This document shows, piece by piece, positions 9,008 through 17,007 of a DNA stretch of 55,277 bases (position 1 is its first letter; every line of letters begins with the position of its first letter). The stretch is from Pseudideonella sakaiensis. Its GTDB lineage: Bacteria > Pseudomonadota > Gammaproteobacteria > Burkholderiales > Burkholderiaceae_C. The stretch is from NCBI RefSeq assembly GCF_001293525.1, contig NZ_BBYR01000022.1, positions 1-55,277 of the forward strand. The letters run 5' to 3'. The notes beneath the pieces are model-generated. The model did no database searches. It was not told where the DNA came from and was given only the letters and a program-made list of their open reading frames with translations. A program made the position numbers and the translations under genes.

Positions 9008-9760
9008 ATCGACAAGACGCTATTGAAGGGCCTGGCCGTGCTGGAGGCCGTGGTGGAGCAGCAGGGGCGGGCCCGCACCATCGAGGAGCTGGCGGCCGAG
9101 CTGAAGCTCACCAAGAGCAACGTGCACCGCACGCTGCAGACCCTGGCGCATGCCAAGTACCTCGCGAAGAACGAGAGCACCGGCAGCTACCACTCGACGA
9201 TGAAGCTGTTCGAGCTGGGCGCCAAGCAGCTGTCGCGCTTCGACGTGCGCACCTTCGCGCCGCCCTTCATGCGCGCGCTCGCGGACGAGACGGGCGAGAC
9301 GGTGCACCTCTCGATCCTCGAGGGCTTTTCGGTCGTCTACATCGACAAGATCGACAGCCCGCAGCCGGTGCGCTCCTACACCGCGATCGGCGGCCGCGCC
9401 CCGGCCTATGCGGTGGCCACCGGCAAGGCGATGCTGGCCTACCAGCCGGACGGCTACCTGGACCGCCACGCCGACGAGCTGAAGCGCCACACCCAGGCGA
9501 CCATCGCGTCGCTGCCCGTGCTGAAGGAGGAGCTGGCGCGCGTGGTGCGCACCGGCTATGCCGTGAACCGCGGCGAGTGGCGCGAGACGGTCGGCGGGCT
9601 GGCCGTCACCATCTTCAACGGCCTGAACCAGGTGGTGGCGGCGCTGGGGATCTCCGGGCCGCTGGAGCGGCTGAGCATCGGCAAGCTGAACGAGTTCGCG
9701 CCGCTGGTGAAGAAGAACGCCGCGGAGATCTCGAAGGCGATGGGCTACCGGGGCGGCTGA
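9008..9760 (+). CDS. IclR family transcriptional regulator (second copy)
   Basis: A roughly 250-residue regulator, clearly paralogous to the one at 5081. It has the same helix-turn-helix core (K-S-N-V-H-R-T-L-Q-T-L-A-H-A) and the same effector-domain motifs (S-I-L-E-G, A-P-A-Y-A-V-A-T-G-K-A-M-L). The conserved N-terminus I-D-K-T-L-L-K-G-L is preceded by GGAG-N6 and an ATC rather than ATG. The only usual upstream start is GTG at 8915, which would add 31 residues with no resemblance to the family and has no clear ribosome site. The coordinates given assume the ATC start; 8915 is the alternative. It probably senses a catabolic intermediate. Confidence 0.87.
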   Translation: MDKTLLKGLAVLEAVVEQQGRARTIEELAAELKLTKSNVHRTLQTLAHAKYLAKNESTGSYHSTMKLFELGAKQLSRFDVRTFAPPFMRALADETGETVHLSILEGFSVVYIDKIDSPQPVRSYTAIGGRAPAYAVATGKAMLAYQPDGYLDRHADELKRHTQATIASLPVLKEELARVVRTGYAVNRGEWRETVGGLAVTIFNGLNQVVAALGISGPLERLSIGKLNEFAPLVKKNAAEISKAMGYRGG

Positions 9761-9800
9761 CACGAGGGCGCCCCGGCCCGCCGCGCGCGTCAGCACGCCC

Positions 9801-10703
9801 TCAGGTCACGGCGGAGGGCAGGTCGCTCGCCACCTGTGCGAGGGCGGCGACCGTGTCCGCCAGCGGCGGCACGCGCTCGCGGTGGTGCACCAGCGAGAAG
9901 GACACGGCGGGCAGGTCGGGCGTCGTGGGCAGCTCGACCAGACGGCCCGCGGCCAGCTCGCTGCGGTAGGCGTGGCGCGGCAGCAGGCTGGTGCCCAGGC
10001 CGCGCGACGTCAGCTCGGCCAGCACGTTCATGCTGTTGCAGGAGGTCGCCGGCGCGAGGGCCACGCCGCCGTCGCGGAACCAGTGCTTCACGATCAGGTG
10101 GTGGTGGGAGTCCTCGGTGAGCGCGAGGATCGGATGGCGGGCCAGTTCGCGCGGCGACAGCGCCCGGCCATCGGCCGGGGGCTGCGGGCCGCCCGGCCCG
10201 CTCATCCAGACGAAGCGGTCGGTGCCGAGCGGCACCCCGTGCAGCGCCGGATCGGCGACCTCGCCGGCGACGATGGCCAGGTCGAGGCGGCCTTCGCCGA
10301 GGCGTTCCAGCAGGAGCCGGGTCAGGTTGGCGTCGATGCGCAGCGTCACGCCGGGACAGGTGTTGCGCAGCGCGGCGACCAGGCGCGGCAGCCAGGTGTT
10401 GGCGACCACGCCCACCACGCCGAGCCGGAGCAGCCCGGTCATGGCCTGGGGCGCGCGCATGTCGCGCGCGAGCGCGCTCGTGAACTCCACCAGCCGCCGT
10501 GCGTGCTCGTAGAAGGCCTGGCCGCGGGCGGTCGGCTGGGCGCGGTGGAAGCTGCGGTCGAACAGTTCGGTGCCGAGGTGGCGCTCCAGCTCCTTGATGC
10601 GCGCCGACACCGTGGACGGCGACGCGCACAGCACCGACGCGGCGGCCTGGAAGCTGCCCAGCTCGACGATGCGCACGAAGGTCTCGATCTGCTTGATGTT
10701 CAT
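9801..10703 (-). CDS. LysR family transcriptional regulator
   Basis: A 300-residue regulator. The N-terminal winged helix covers residues 1-60 (M-N-I-K-Q-I-E-T-F, with S-P-S-T-V-S-A-R-I-K-E-L-E in the recognition helix). A two-lobed effector-binding domain covers about 90-295. The ATG at 10703 matches the usual LysR N-terminus; an earlier in-frame start adds 32 unlikely residues. It is divergent from the SDR at 10853, as LysR genes often are from their targets. The 149-bp gap contains the palindrome at 10818-10836. Confidence 0.92.
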   Translation of the reverse strand: MNIKQIETFVRIVELGSFQAAASVLCASPSTVSARIKELERHLGTELFDRSFHRAQPTARGQAFYEHARRLVEFTSALARDMRAPQAMTGLLRLGVVGVVANTWLPRLVAALRNTCPGVTLRIDANLTRLLLERLGEGRLDLAIVAGEVADPALHGVPLGTDRFVWMSGPGGPQPPADGRALSPRELARHPILALTEDSHHHLIVKHWFRDGGVALAPATSCNSMNVLAELTSRGLGTSLLPRHAYRSELAAGRLVELPTTPDLPAVSFSLVHHRERVPPLADTVAALAQVASDLPSAVT

Positions 10704-10817
10704 CGGCGGTCTCCAGGCGGCACGCAGGCGGGCCGCCTGCGGGTTTACCCGTTGGTGCGCACGGCGGCGGCCCGCCACACTCGCAACCGGGTCGTTCATA
10801 CTAAATCTACACTTATC

Positions 10818-10836
10818 AGTCCCGTTTAATGGGACA
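10818..10836. promoter_or_regulatory. Palindromic operator candidate AGTCC-N9-GGACA
   Basis: The half-sites AGTCC and GGACA are separated by 9 bp, with inner symmetry GTCCC-N7-GGGAC. The site lies 17 bp before the SDR ATG at 10853, just ahead of its AAAGGA ribosome site, and 115 bp from the divergent lysR start. It has the same half-site spacing as the sites at 12489 and 16889. Confidence 0.6.
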
Positions 10837-10852
10837 GTGACGAAAGGACAGC

Positions 10853-11590
10853 ATGATCTCGTTCACCGGCCAGACCGTGGTGATCACCGGCGCCGCCGGC
10901 GGCATCGCCCGCGAGACCGCCCGCATGATGCTCGCCGCGGGGGCCAACCTGGTGCTCGGCGACCTGTCGGAGGCGGCGGTGCGGGCCACGGCCGAGTCGC
11001 TCGGGGGCGATGCCGGACGCGTGGCCTGCGTGCCGCTGGACGTGACGCGCCCGGCGGACTGCGAGCGCCTGTTCGCCGAGGCCAGCGCGCGCTTCGGCGG
11101 CGTCGACCACCTCGTGCACGCCGCCGGCATCTTTCCCAAGGTGCTGGTGCAGGACATGAGCCTGGACCAGTGGCGCCAGTGCCTGGCCGTCAACCTGGAC
11201 GGCAGCTTCCTGGTGTGCCGCGCGAGCCTGCCGCACCTGCGCGAGGGCAGCTCGATCGTCAACATCGCGTCGATCTCCGGCCAGCGCGGCAGCCACTCGC
11301 ATGCCCATTACGCGGCCTCGAAGGGCGGGCTGATCAGCCTGACGCGCAGCCTGTCGATGGAGCTCGCGCCGCGCACGCGCGTGAACTGCATCGCACCGGG
11401 GATCATCGACACCGCGATGGCGGTGGACCTGATCGCCACACGCGGCCCGGGCTACCGCGACCAGACGCCGCTCGGCCGGCACGGCCGGCCCGAGGAAGTC
11501 GCCGGCGCGATCTGCTTCCTCTGCTCCTCGCTGGCCAGCTTCATCACCGGCGAGACCCTGCAGGTCAACGGCGGGATCAACCGCAGCTGA
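10853..11590 (+). CDS. SDR family NAD(P)-dependent oxidoreductase
   Basis: A 245-residue short-chain dehydrogenase with a Rossmann fold. The cofactor motif is T-G-A-A-G-G-I-A (about residues 12-19), slightly off the usual GIG ending. The structural N-A-G motif appears as H-A-A-G. The catalytic set is Ser in I-A-S-I-S and Tyr/Lys in Y-A-A-S-K (about 152-156). The C-terminus N-G-G-I-N is typical of classical SDRs. It would interconvert an alcohol and a ketone or aldehyde in the local catabolic pathway. It is preceded by AAAGGA and by the palindrome at 10818. Confidence 0.9.
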   Translation: MISFTGQTVVITGAAGGIARETARMMLAAGANLVLGDLSEAAVRATAESLGGDAGRVACVPLDVTRPADCERLFAEASARFGGVDHLVHAAGIFPKVLVQDMSLDQWRQCLAVNLDGSFLVCRASLPHLREGSSIVNIASISGQRGSHSHAHYAASKGGLISLTRSLSMELAPRTRVNCIAPGIIDTAMAVDLIATRGPGYRDQTPLGRHGRPEEVAGAICFLCSSLASFITGETLQVNGGINRS

Positions 11591-11608
11591 TCCGGCGCCA
11601 CGGAGGGC

Positions 11609-11629
11609 GGTCCGGGCATCGCCCGGACC
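11609..11629. terminator. Hairpin between convergent SDR genes
   Basis: GGTCCGGGC and GCCCGGACC are separated by ATC, a perfect 9-bp stem lying between the stop codons of two converging genes (11590 and 11639). There is no T-run on either side. It probably serves as a two-way terminator or a 3'-end stabiliser. Confidence 0.6.
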
Positions 11630-11638
11630 TGGGGGGCA

Positions 11639-12415
11639 TCAGTTGCCGTCCCACCAGAAGTCGTTGCGGCCGCCGTCCAGCGGCACCAGCGTGCCGTTGA
11701 TGAAGGCCGCCTGGTTCGAGCACAGGTAGGCCACCAGCGCGCCGATCTCGTCCAGCCGGCAGTAGCGTCCGACGGGGTTCTGGCCGGTGATGATGCGGCG
11801 CCGCGCGTCCGAGAAGCGCTCGGTCAGCGCCGTCTCGACGTAGCCCGGTGCGATCGCGTTGACCGTGATGCCGTGCGGGCCCACTTCCTTCGCGACGTTG
11901 CGCGTGAAGCCGGCGATGCCGGCCTTCGCCGCCGTGTAGTTGACGACGCCGCTGCGCCCGCCGCCGGTGTAGTTGATCGACGAGGTGTTGACGATGCGGC
12001 CGAAGCCGGCGCGCCGCATGTGCGGGATCGCGAACTTGGTGCACAGGAAGCTGCTGCGCAGGTGGGTGTCGATGATCTTGTCCCAGTCCTCGACCGCCAT
12101 CTCCTCCGTCAGCTTGCCCATGTGGCGCCAGCCGGCGCCGGCGTTGTTCACGAGGATGTCCAGCCGGCCCAGCCCCGCGGCCGCGGCATCGACCACGCGC
12201 GCCGCATCGGCCGGGTCGGACACGTCGCCGATGCAGGCGATCGCGGTGATACCGGCGCGCCGATAGGCCTCCACCGTCTCCAGCGCGGCGGCCTCGTCGA
12301 TGTCGTTGATGGCCACCGCCACGCCCTCGGCGGCGAGTGCATCCGCCTCCGCCTTGCCGATGCCGCGGGCGGCGCCCGTGATGAGGGCGCCCCGCCCCGC
12401 CAGTCCCAGGTCCAT
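11639..12415 (-). CDS. SDR family oxidoreductase (FabG-like)
   Basis: A 258-residue classical short-chain dehydrogenase. It has T-G-A-A-R-G-I-G at about residues 12-19, N-N-A-G near 90, Ser in N-T-S-S-I-N, and Y-T-A-A-K as the catalytic Tyr/Lys motif. The start at 12415 matches the usual SDR N-terminus. A longer in-frame version from 12508 would read through the operator and promoter region, so I rejected it. It is divergent from the hydrolase-BVMO-GMC operon, sharing a 118-bp regulatory region with the palindrome at 12489. Confidence 0.9.
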   Translation of the reverse strand: MDLGLAGRGALITGAARGIGKAEADALAAEGVAVAINDIDEAAALETVEAYRRAGITAIACIGDVSDPADAARVVDAAAAGLGRLDILVNNAGAGWRHMGKLTEEMAVEDWDKIIDTHLRSSFLCTKFAIPHMRRAGFGRIVNTSSINYTGGGRSGVVNYTAAKAGIAGFTRNVAKEVGPHGITVNAIAPGYVETALTERFSDARRRIITGQNPVGRYCRLDEIGALVAYLCSNQAAFINGTLVPLDGGRNDFWWDGN

Positions 12416-12474
12416 GTCGTCTCCTTCGCGTGAATCTGCGTGCATACCCTGATCCGCCCGGGGAGCACGCCTTC

Positions 12475-12480
12475 TATAAT
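12475..12480 (+). promoter_or_regulatory. -10 box TATAAT for the hydrolase/BVMO/GMC operon
   Basis: A perfect TATAAT stands out in a very GC-rich background, 54 bp before the hydrolase ATG. The matching -35 region is poor, which suits an activated promoter. Transcription would start near 12487, so the palindrome at 12489-12507 would cover the first transcribed bases. Confidence 0.5.
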
Positions 12481-12488
12481 CGCGCCAA

Positions 12489-12507
12489 TGTCCCGATATG
12501 CAGGACA
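12489..12507. promoter_or_regulatory. Palindromic operator candidate TGTCC-N9-GGACA
   Basis: Perfect 5-bp arms TGTCC and GGACA are spaced by 9 bp, in the divergent region between the SDR at 12415 and the hydrolase at 12534. The right half, with its flank, GCAGGACA, is identical in the site at 16889. Its position directly after the TATAAT would allow repression of the operon by blocking the start site. Confidence 0.65.
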
Positions 12508-12533
12508 CTTAAATAATAACATAGGATGACGCG

Positions 12534-13502
12534 ATGAGCGACTTGCACCCCCTGCTGGCCGAGCTGCGAGAGACCTACCGACGCACCGGCCGGCCGCAGA
12601 TGTCGTCCGGCACGCCGGCCGACGGGCGCGCGCTGGTTGCCAGCAGCCGCACCTTCCTCGGCCCGGGGCCGGCAGACGTCGCGGCGGTCGGCGTGCGCAT
12701 CCCGACCCGCGACGGCGCGATCGCCGGCCGCCTGCTGCTTCCCCCGGGGGACCGCGAGCCCGCGGGTGTGGTCGTCTACCTGCACGGCGGAGGCTGGGTG
12801 CTCGGCACGCTGGACGACTTCGACGCGCTGGGCCGCCACCTCGCCGCACGCAGCGGCTGCGCCGTGCTGCTGGCGGACTACCGGCTCGCGCCCGAGCACC
12901 CCTTCCCGGCCGGGCTGCACGACACCGAGGACACGCTGCGCCAGGTGGCCTCGGGCGCGCTGGCGGCCCAGCACCCGGCGCTGGCGGCCGGGCGCCCGCT
13001 GGTGGTCGCCGGCGACAGCGCCGGCGGCAACCTCGCGACGGTGGCGGCGGCTGCCGTGTGCCGCGAGGTCCCGCTCGCGCTGCAGCTGCTGGTCTATCCC
13101 GTGACCGATGCGCGGATGGCCACCCGCAGCTACGAGGTCCACGCCCACGACAGCTTCCTGACGCGGGCGGACATGGTCTGGTTCTATCGCCACTACGCGC
13201 CCGACGGCCGCTGGAACGACCCGCGGATCTCCCCGCTGCAGGCCGCGGCGCTCGGCCACCTGCCGCCGGCCTGGATCGCCGTGGCCGAGCACGACGTGCT
13301 GCACGACGAGGGCATCGCCTACGCCGAGCGGCTGGCCGAGGCCGGCGTGCCGGTGACCGTGCGGCGCTGCGAAGGCGTGACGCACGGCTGCGTGCGAATG
13401 ATGAACATCCTCGAGCCCGCCGACCGCCTGGTCGACGCCGCCGCCGCCGCGATCCGCGCGGCCTGCGCCCGCAAGACATCCCCCTCCCAGGAGACCGCAT
13501 GA
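12534..13502 (+). CDS. Alpha/beta hydrolase (hormone-sensitive lipase family esterase)
   Basis: A 322-residue esterase of the HSL/alpha-beta hydrolase-3 group. H-G-G-G forms the oxyanion hole (about residues 84-87), G-D-S-A-G-G carries the nucleophilic Ser (about 161), Asp is in A-E-H-D-V-L-H-D, and the catalytic His is in V-T-H-G-C. Its ATGA overlap (13499) with the Baeyer-Villiger gene points to hydrolysis of the ester or lactone made by that enzyme, as ChnC does after ChnB in cyclohexanol degradation. It has no signal peptide, so it is cytoplasmic. Confidence 0.9.
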   Translation: MSDLHPLLAELRETYRRTGRPQMSSGTPADGRALVASSRTFLGPGPADVAAVGVRIPTRDGAIAGRLLLPPGDREPAGVVVYLHGGGWVLGTLDDFDALGRHLAARSGCAVLLADYRLAPEHPFPAGLHDTEDTLRQVASGALAAQHPALAAGRPLVVAGDSAGGNLATVAAAAVCREVPLALQLLVYPVTDARMATRSYEVHAHDSFLTRADMVWFYRHYAPDGRWNDPRISPLQAAALGHLPPAWIAVAEHDVLHDEGIAYAERLAEAGVPVTVRRCEGVTHGCVRMMNILEPADRLVDAAAAAIRAACARKTSPSQETA

Positions 13503-15193
13503 CCCAGCACACCCCCGACCGGGCCCCCGGCCCGTCGGCTCCCCCGCGACGCGTCGACGTCGCCGTCGTCGGCGCCGGCTTCGGCGGCCTGTACGCGCTG
13601 CACAAGCTGCGCAGCCAGGGCTTCGAGGTCCAGGGCTTCGAGGCCGGCGACGGCGTCGGCGGCACCTGGTACTGGAACCGCTACCCCGGCGCGCGCTGCG
13701 ACTTCGAGAGCGTCGAGTACTCCTACTCCTTCTCCGAGGAGCTGCAGCAGGAATGGTCCTGGAGCGAGCGCTATGCGGCTCAGCCGGAGATCCTGCGCTA
13801 CGCCAACCACGTCGCCGACCGCTTCGGGCTGCGCCCGCTGATCCGCTTCAACACGCGCATCGTGTCGGCCGTCTTCGATCGCGCCGACGCCCTCTGGCGC
13901 CTGCAGACCGACGCGGGCGACACGCTCGAGGCGCGCCACTGCGTGATGGCGACCGGCAACCTGTCGACCACCAAGTACCCGGACATCCCCGGCCGCGACA
14001 GCTTCGAGGGCCGCTACTTCCACACCGGCGCCTGGCCGCACGAGGGCGTCGACTTCAGCGGACAGCGCGTCGGCGTGATCGGCACCGGCTCGTCCGGCGT
14101 CCAGGCGATTCCGTTGATCGCCCGGCAGGCGAGCCACCTGCACGTCTTCCAGCGCACCCCGCCGTACTCGCTGCCGGCCCACAACCGGCCGGTGCCGAAG
14201 GAGGAGGAGGATGCGTGGAAGCGGCGCTACCCCGAGATCCGCGCCGCCGCGAAGAAGACCATCTCCGGCATCGCGGCCTTCCACAAGCCGACGCAGTCGG
14301 CGCTGGAAGTCAGCGAGGCCGAACGCCTGGCCGCCTACGAGAAGCACTGGAACGACGGCCGCACCAGCATCACCCGCATCTACAACGACCTGCTGCGCAA
14401 CGAGGCGGCCAACGCGACGGTGTCGACCTTCGTGCAGAACAAGGTGCGCGAGATGGTGCGTGATCCGGAAGTGGCCGAGGCCCTGGTGCCGCGCCACATG
14501 CTGGGCACGCGCCGCGTCTGCCTCGACACCGACTACTACGACACCTACAACCGCGACAACGTCACGCTGGTCGACCTGCAGCGCACGCCGATCGAGGCGA
14601 TCACGCCGCGCGGCATCCGCACCGCGGCCGGCGAGGTCGCGCTCGACGCCATCGTCTTCGCGACCGGCTTCGACGCGATGACGGGCACGCTGCTGGCGAT
14701 CGACATCCGCACCAGCGACGGCGTCACGCTGCGCGAGCGCTGGTCGGCCGGCCCGCGCACCTACCTCGGCCTGATGACCCACGGCCTGCCCAACCTCTTC
14801 CTGATCACCGGGCCGGGCAGCCCGGGCGTGCTGACCAACATGATCCTGTCGATCGAGCAGCACGTCGACTGGGTGGCGCAGTGCCTGGCCGACATGCGCC
14901 AGCGCGGCCTCGCCGTCATCGAGCCCGAGCTGGCAGCGCAGGACGGCTGGGTCGAGCACGTCAACGCCCTCGCCGACGAGACCCTCTACCCGCGTGCCAA
15001 CTCCTGGTACCTCGGCGCGAACGTGCCGGGCAAGCCGCGCGTGTTCATGCCCTACGTGGGCGGCGTCGAGGCCTACCGCAAGGCCTGCGACGAGGTCGTC
15101 GCGGCGGGCTACCGGGGCTTCGCCTTCGCGCCGGCCCCGGCGGCCGGCGCCAGCACTCCGGCGCCGTCGAGCGCTCCGGCGAGGGCCGCATGA
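13499..15193 (+). CDS. Flavin-containing Baeyer-Villiger monooxygenase
   Basis: A 564-residue FAD/NADPH enzyme that inserts one oxygen next to a ketone to give an ester or lactone. It has the FAD motif G-A-G-F-G-G (about residues 26-31), the G-G-T-W-Y-W-N-R-Y-P-G segment, the full BVMO fingerprint F-E-G-R-Y-F-H-T-G-A-W-P (about 170-181), the NADPH motif G-T-G-S-S-G and the A-T-G-F-D signature. Length and motifs fit type I cyclohexanone/steroid monooxygenases. The C-terminal 25 residues are Ala/Pro/Ser-rich. It overlaps both neighbours by 4 nt, in one operon with the esterase and the GMC oxidoreductase. Confidence 0.93.
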   Translation: MTQHTPDRAPGPSAPPRRVDVAVVGAGFGGLYALHKLRSQGFEVQGFEAGDGVGGTWYWNRYPGARCDFESVEYSYSFSEELQQEWSWSERYAAQPEILRYANHVADRFGLRPLIRFNTRIVSAVFDRADALWRLQTDAGDTLEARHCVMATGNLSTTKYPDIPGRDSFEGRYFHTGAWPHEGVDFSGQRVGVIGTGSSGVQAIPLIARQASHLHVFQRTPPYSLPAHNRPVPKEEEDAWKRRYPEIRAAAKKTISGIAAFHKPTQSALEVSEAERLAAYEKHWNDGRTSITRIYNDLLRNEAANATVSTFVQNKVREMVRDPEVAEALVPRHMLGTRRVCLDTDYYDTYNRDNVTLVDLQRTPIEAITPRGIRTAAGEVALDAIVFATGFDAMTGTLLAIDIRTSDGVTLRERWSAGPRTYLGLMTHGLPNLFLITGPGSPGVLTNMILSIEQHVDWVAQCLADMRQRGLAVIEPELAAQDGWVEHVNALADETLYPRANSWYLGANVPGKPRVFMPYVGGVEAYRKACDEVVAAGYRGFAFAPAPAAGASTPAPSSAPARAA

Positions 15194-16857
15194 ACCGCTA
15201 CGACTACATCGTCGTCGGCGCCGGCTCGGCCGGCTGCGTGATGGCCAACCGCCTGAGCGCCTCCGGCCGCCACAGCGTGCTGCTGCTCGAGGCCGGCCCC
15301 GAGGATCGCTCGTTCTGGATCCACGCGCCGCTGGGCTATGGCAAGACCATCACCGAGACCAGGTTCGCGCGCCACTTCCCGGTCGACCCGGACCCGGCGA
15401 TGGCGGACCGGACGATGAGCTGGCCGCGCGGCCGCGTGCTCGGCGGCTCCAGCTCCATCAATGGCCTGATCTTCATCCGCGGCCAGCGCGAGGACTACGA
15501 CGCCTGGGCCGCCGCGGGCTGCGACGGCTGGGGCTGGCGGGACGTGCTGCCCTACTTCGTGCGCTCCGAGCACAACACCCGCGGCCCCAGCGCGCTGCAC
15601 GGTGACGAGGGCCCGCTGTGGTGCTCCGACGTGCAGGAGCCGCAGGAGCTGATGGAAGCCTTCATCGCCGCCGGCGAGGAGCTCGGCATCCCGCGCACGG
15701 ACGACTTCAACGGCCCCAGCCAGGAAGGCGTGGGCTACTACCAGATGTTCATCCGCGACGGGCGGCGCTGCAGCACCGCGGTGGCCTACCTGCGGCCCGC
15801 GCTGGGTCGGCCGAACCTGCGCGTCGAGAGCGGGGCCCACGTCGAGCGGCTGCTGTTCGATGGCCGCCGGGCCACCGGCGTGCGCTTCAGCCAGCGCGGC
15901 GCGACGGTCGAGGTCACGGCCGCGCGCGAGGTGGTGCTGTGCGCCGGGGCGCTGCAGAGCCCGCAGCTGCTGCAGCTCTCGGGCATCGGGCCGGCGGCGC
16001 TGCTGCAGGGGCTGGGCATCCCGGTGCTGCAGGACCTGCCCGGGGTCGGCCAGAACCTGCAGGACCACCTGCAGGTGCGCCACGTCTACCGCGTCACCAA
16101 GCCCATCACGATCAACGACCGCATGCGCACACTGGCCGGCCGCGCCGGCATGGGCCTGGACTACCTGCTGTTCCGGCGCGGGCCGCTGGCCCACACGGCC
16201 ACGCCCGGCGGCCTGTTCACGCGCGTGCTGCCGGAGTCGCGCACGCCGGACGTGCAGTTCCACTTCGGCGCGATCTCGGCCGACTACGTGCGCACCGACC
16301 CGCACAAGTTCTCCGGCTGCACGATGTCGGTCTGCCAGCTGAGACCGGCATCCCGCGGCAGCGTCGAGATCCGCAGCACCGACGCACGCGACGACCCCCG
16401 CATCCGGGCCAACTACCTGTCCGCAGAGCTGGACCAGCGCTGCGTGGTGGCCGGCCTGCGGCTGACGCAGCGCCTGGCCGACACCGCGGCGATGCGCCCC
16501 TACATCGCCGGGCGCTTCCTGCCGGACCCGGCGCTGCGCAGCGACGCCGAGCTGCTGGACTTCGCGCGCCAGTACGGCGCCACGATCTTCCACCCGTCCG
16601 GCACCTGCAAGATGGGGCGCGACCCGATGGCCGTGGTCGACCCGCAGCTGCGCGTGCGCGGCATCGACGGGCTGCGCGTCGTGGACTGCTCGGTGATGCC
16701 GCTGCTCGTCTCGGGCAACACCAATTCGCCGACGGTGATGATCGCCGAGAAGGCCAGCGACCTCGTGCTGGCCGCGGCCGAGGCCGGGGCCTCGGGCGCC
16801 GGGGCAGCGCCGGTCGCTGCGCGACGCGAGCGCACGGCGGCGGCGGTCGCCGCCTGA
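15190..16857 (+). CDS. GMC family FAD-dependent alcohol dehydrogenase/oxidase
   Basis: A 555-residue glucose-methanol-choline oxidoreductase. The FAD motif is G-A-G-S-A-G-C at about residues 10-16. GMC signature 1 is the G-R-V-L-G-G-S-S-S-I-N segment, and signature 2 is G-A-L-Q-S-P-Q-L-L-Q-L-S-G-I-G. The catalytic His lies in H-P-S-G-T-C-K-M-G, with the partner Asn in S-G-N-T-N-S-P-T. It probably oxidises the alcohol whose ketone the adjacent monooxygenase then uses. The start overlaps that gene's stop (ATGA). About 30 Ala/Gly-rich residues trail at the end. Confidence 0.92.
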   Translation: MNRYDYIVVGAGSAGCVMANRLSASGRHSVLLLEAGPEDRSFWIHAPLGYGKTITETRFARHFPVDPDPAMADRTMSWPRGRVLGGSSSINGLIFIRGQREDYDAWAAAGCDGWGWRDVLPYFVRSEHNTRGPSALHGDEGPLWCSDVQEPQELMEAFIAAGEELGIPRTDDFNGPSQEGVGYYQMFIRDGRRCSTAVAYLRPALGRPNLRVESGAHVERLLFDGRRATGVRFSQRGATVEVTAAREVVLCAGALQSPQLLQLSGIGPAALLQGLGIPVLQDLPGVGQNLQDHLQVRHVYRVTKPITINDRMRTLAGRAGMGLDYLLFRRGPLAHTATPGGLFTRVLPESRTPDVQFHFGAISADYVRTDPHKFSGCTMSVCQLRPASRGSVEIRSTDARDDPRIRANYLSAELDQRCVVAGLRLTQRLADTAAMRPYIAGRFLPDPALRSDAELLDFARQYGATIFHPSGTCKMGRDPMAVVDPQLRVRGIDGLRVVDCSVMPLLVSGNTNSPTVMIAEKASDLVLAAAEAGASGAGAAPVAARRERTAAAVAA

Positions 16858-16888
16858 TCGCCGCCGAGGCTCGGGACTTTCCCGCTAT

Positions 16889-16907
16889 TGTCCTGAATTG
16901 CAGGACA
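16889..16907. promoter_or_regulatory. Palindromic operator candidate TGTCC-N9-GGACA before ABC importer
   Basis: Perfect arms TGTCC and GGACA with a 9-bp spacer share GCAGGACA with the site at 12489. It lies 32 bp after the GMC stop and 101 bp before the substrate-binding protein ATG, inside an unusually AT-rich patch. This would place the importer under the same regulator as the oxygenase operon. Confidence 0.65.
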
Positions 16908-17007
16908 TTGATCCCTTAATTTGTTTACAGCCCCCGCGCCGGCCGGCATAGTCCGGCGCATCGACGACACGAGGGTGCCTGCCGCCCTCGACCAGAAAGG
17001 AAGAGAC

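Noticed and set aside
12416-12508. Longer start (12508) for the minus-strand SDR
   Set aside because: It would translate the promoter and palindrome region. The shorter start at 12415 gives the normal SDR N-terminus.
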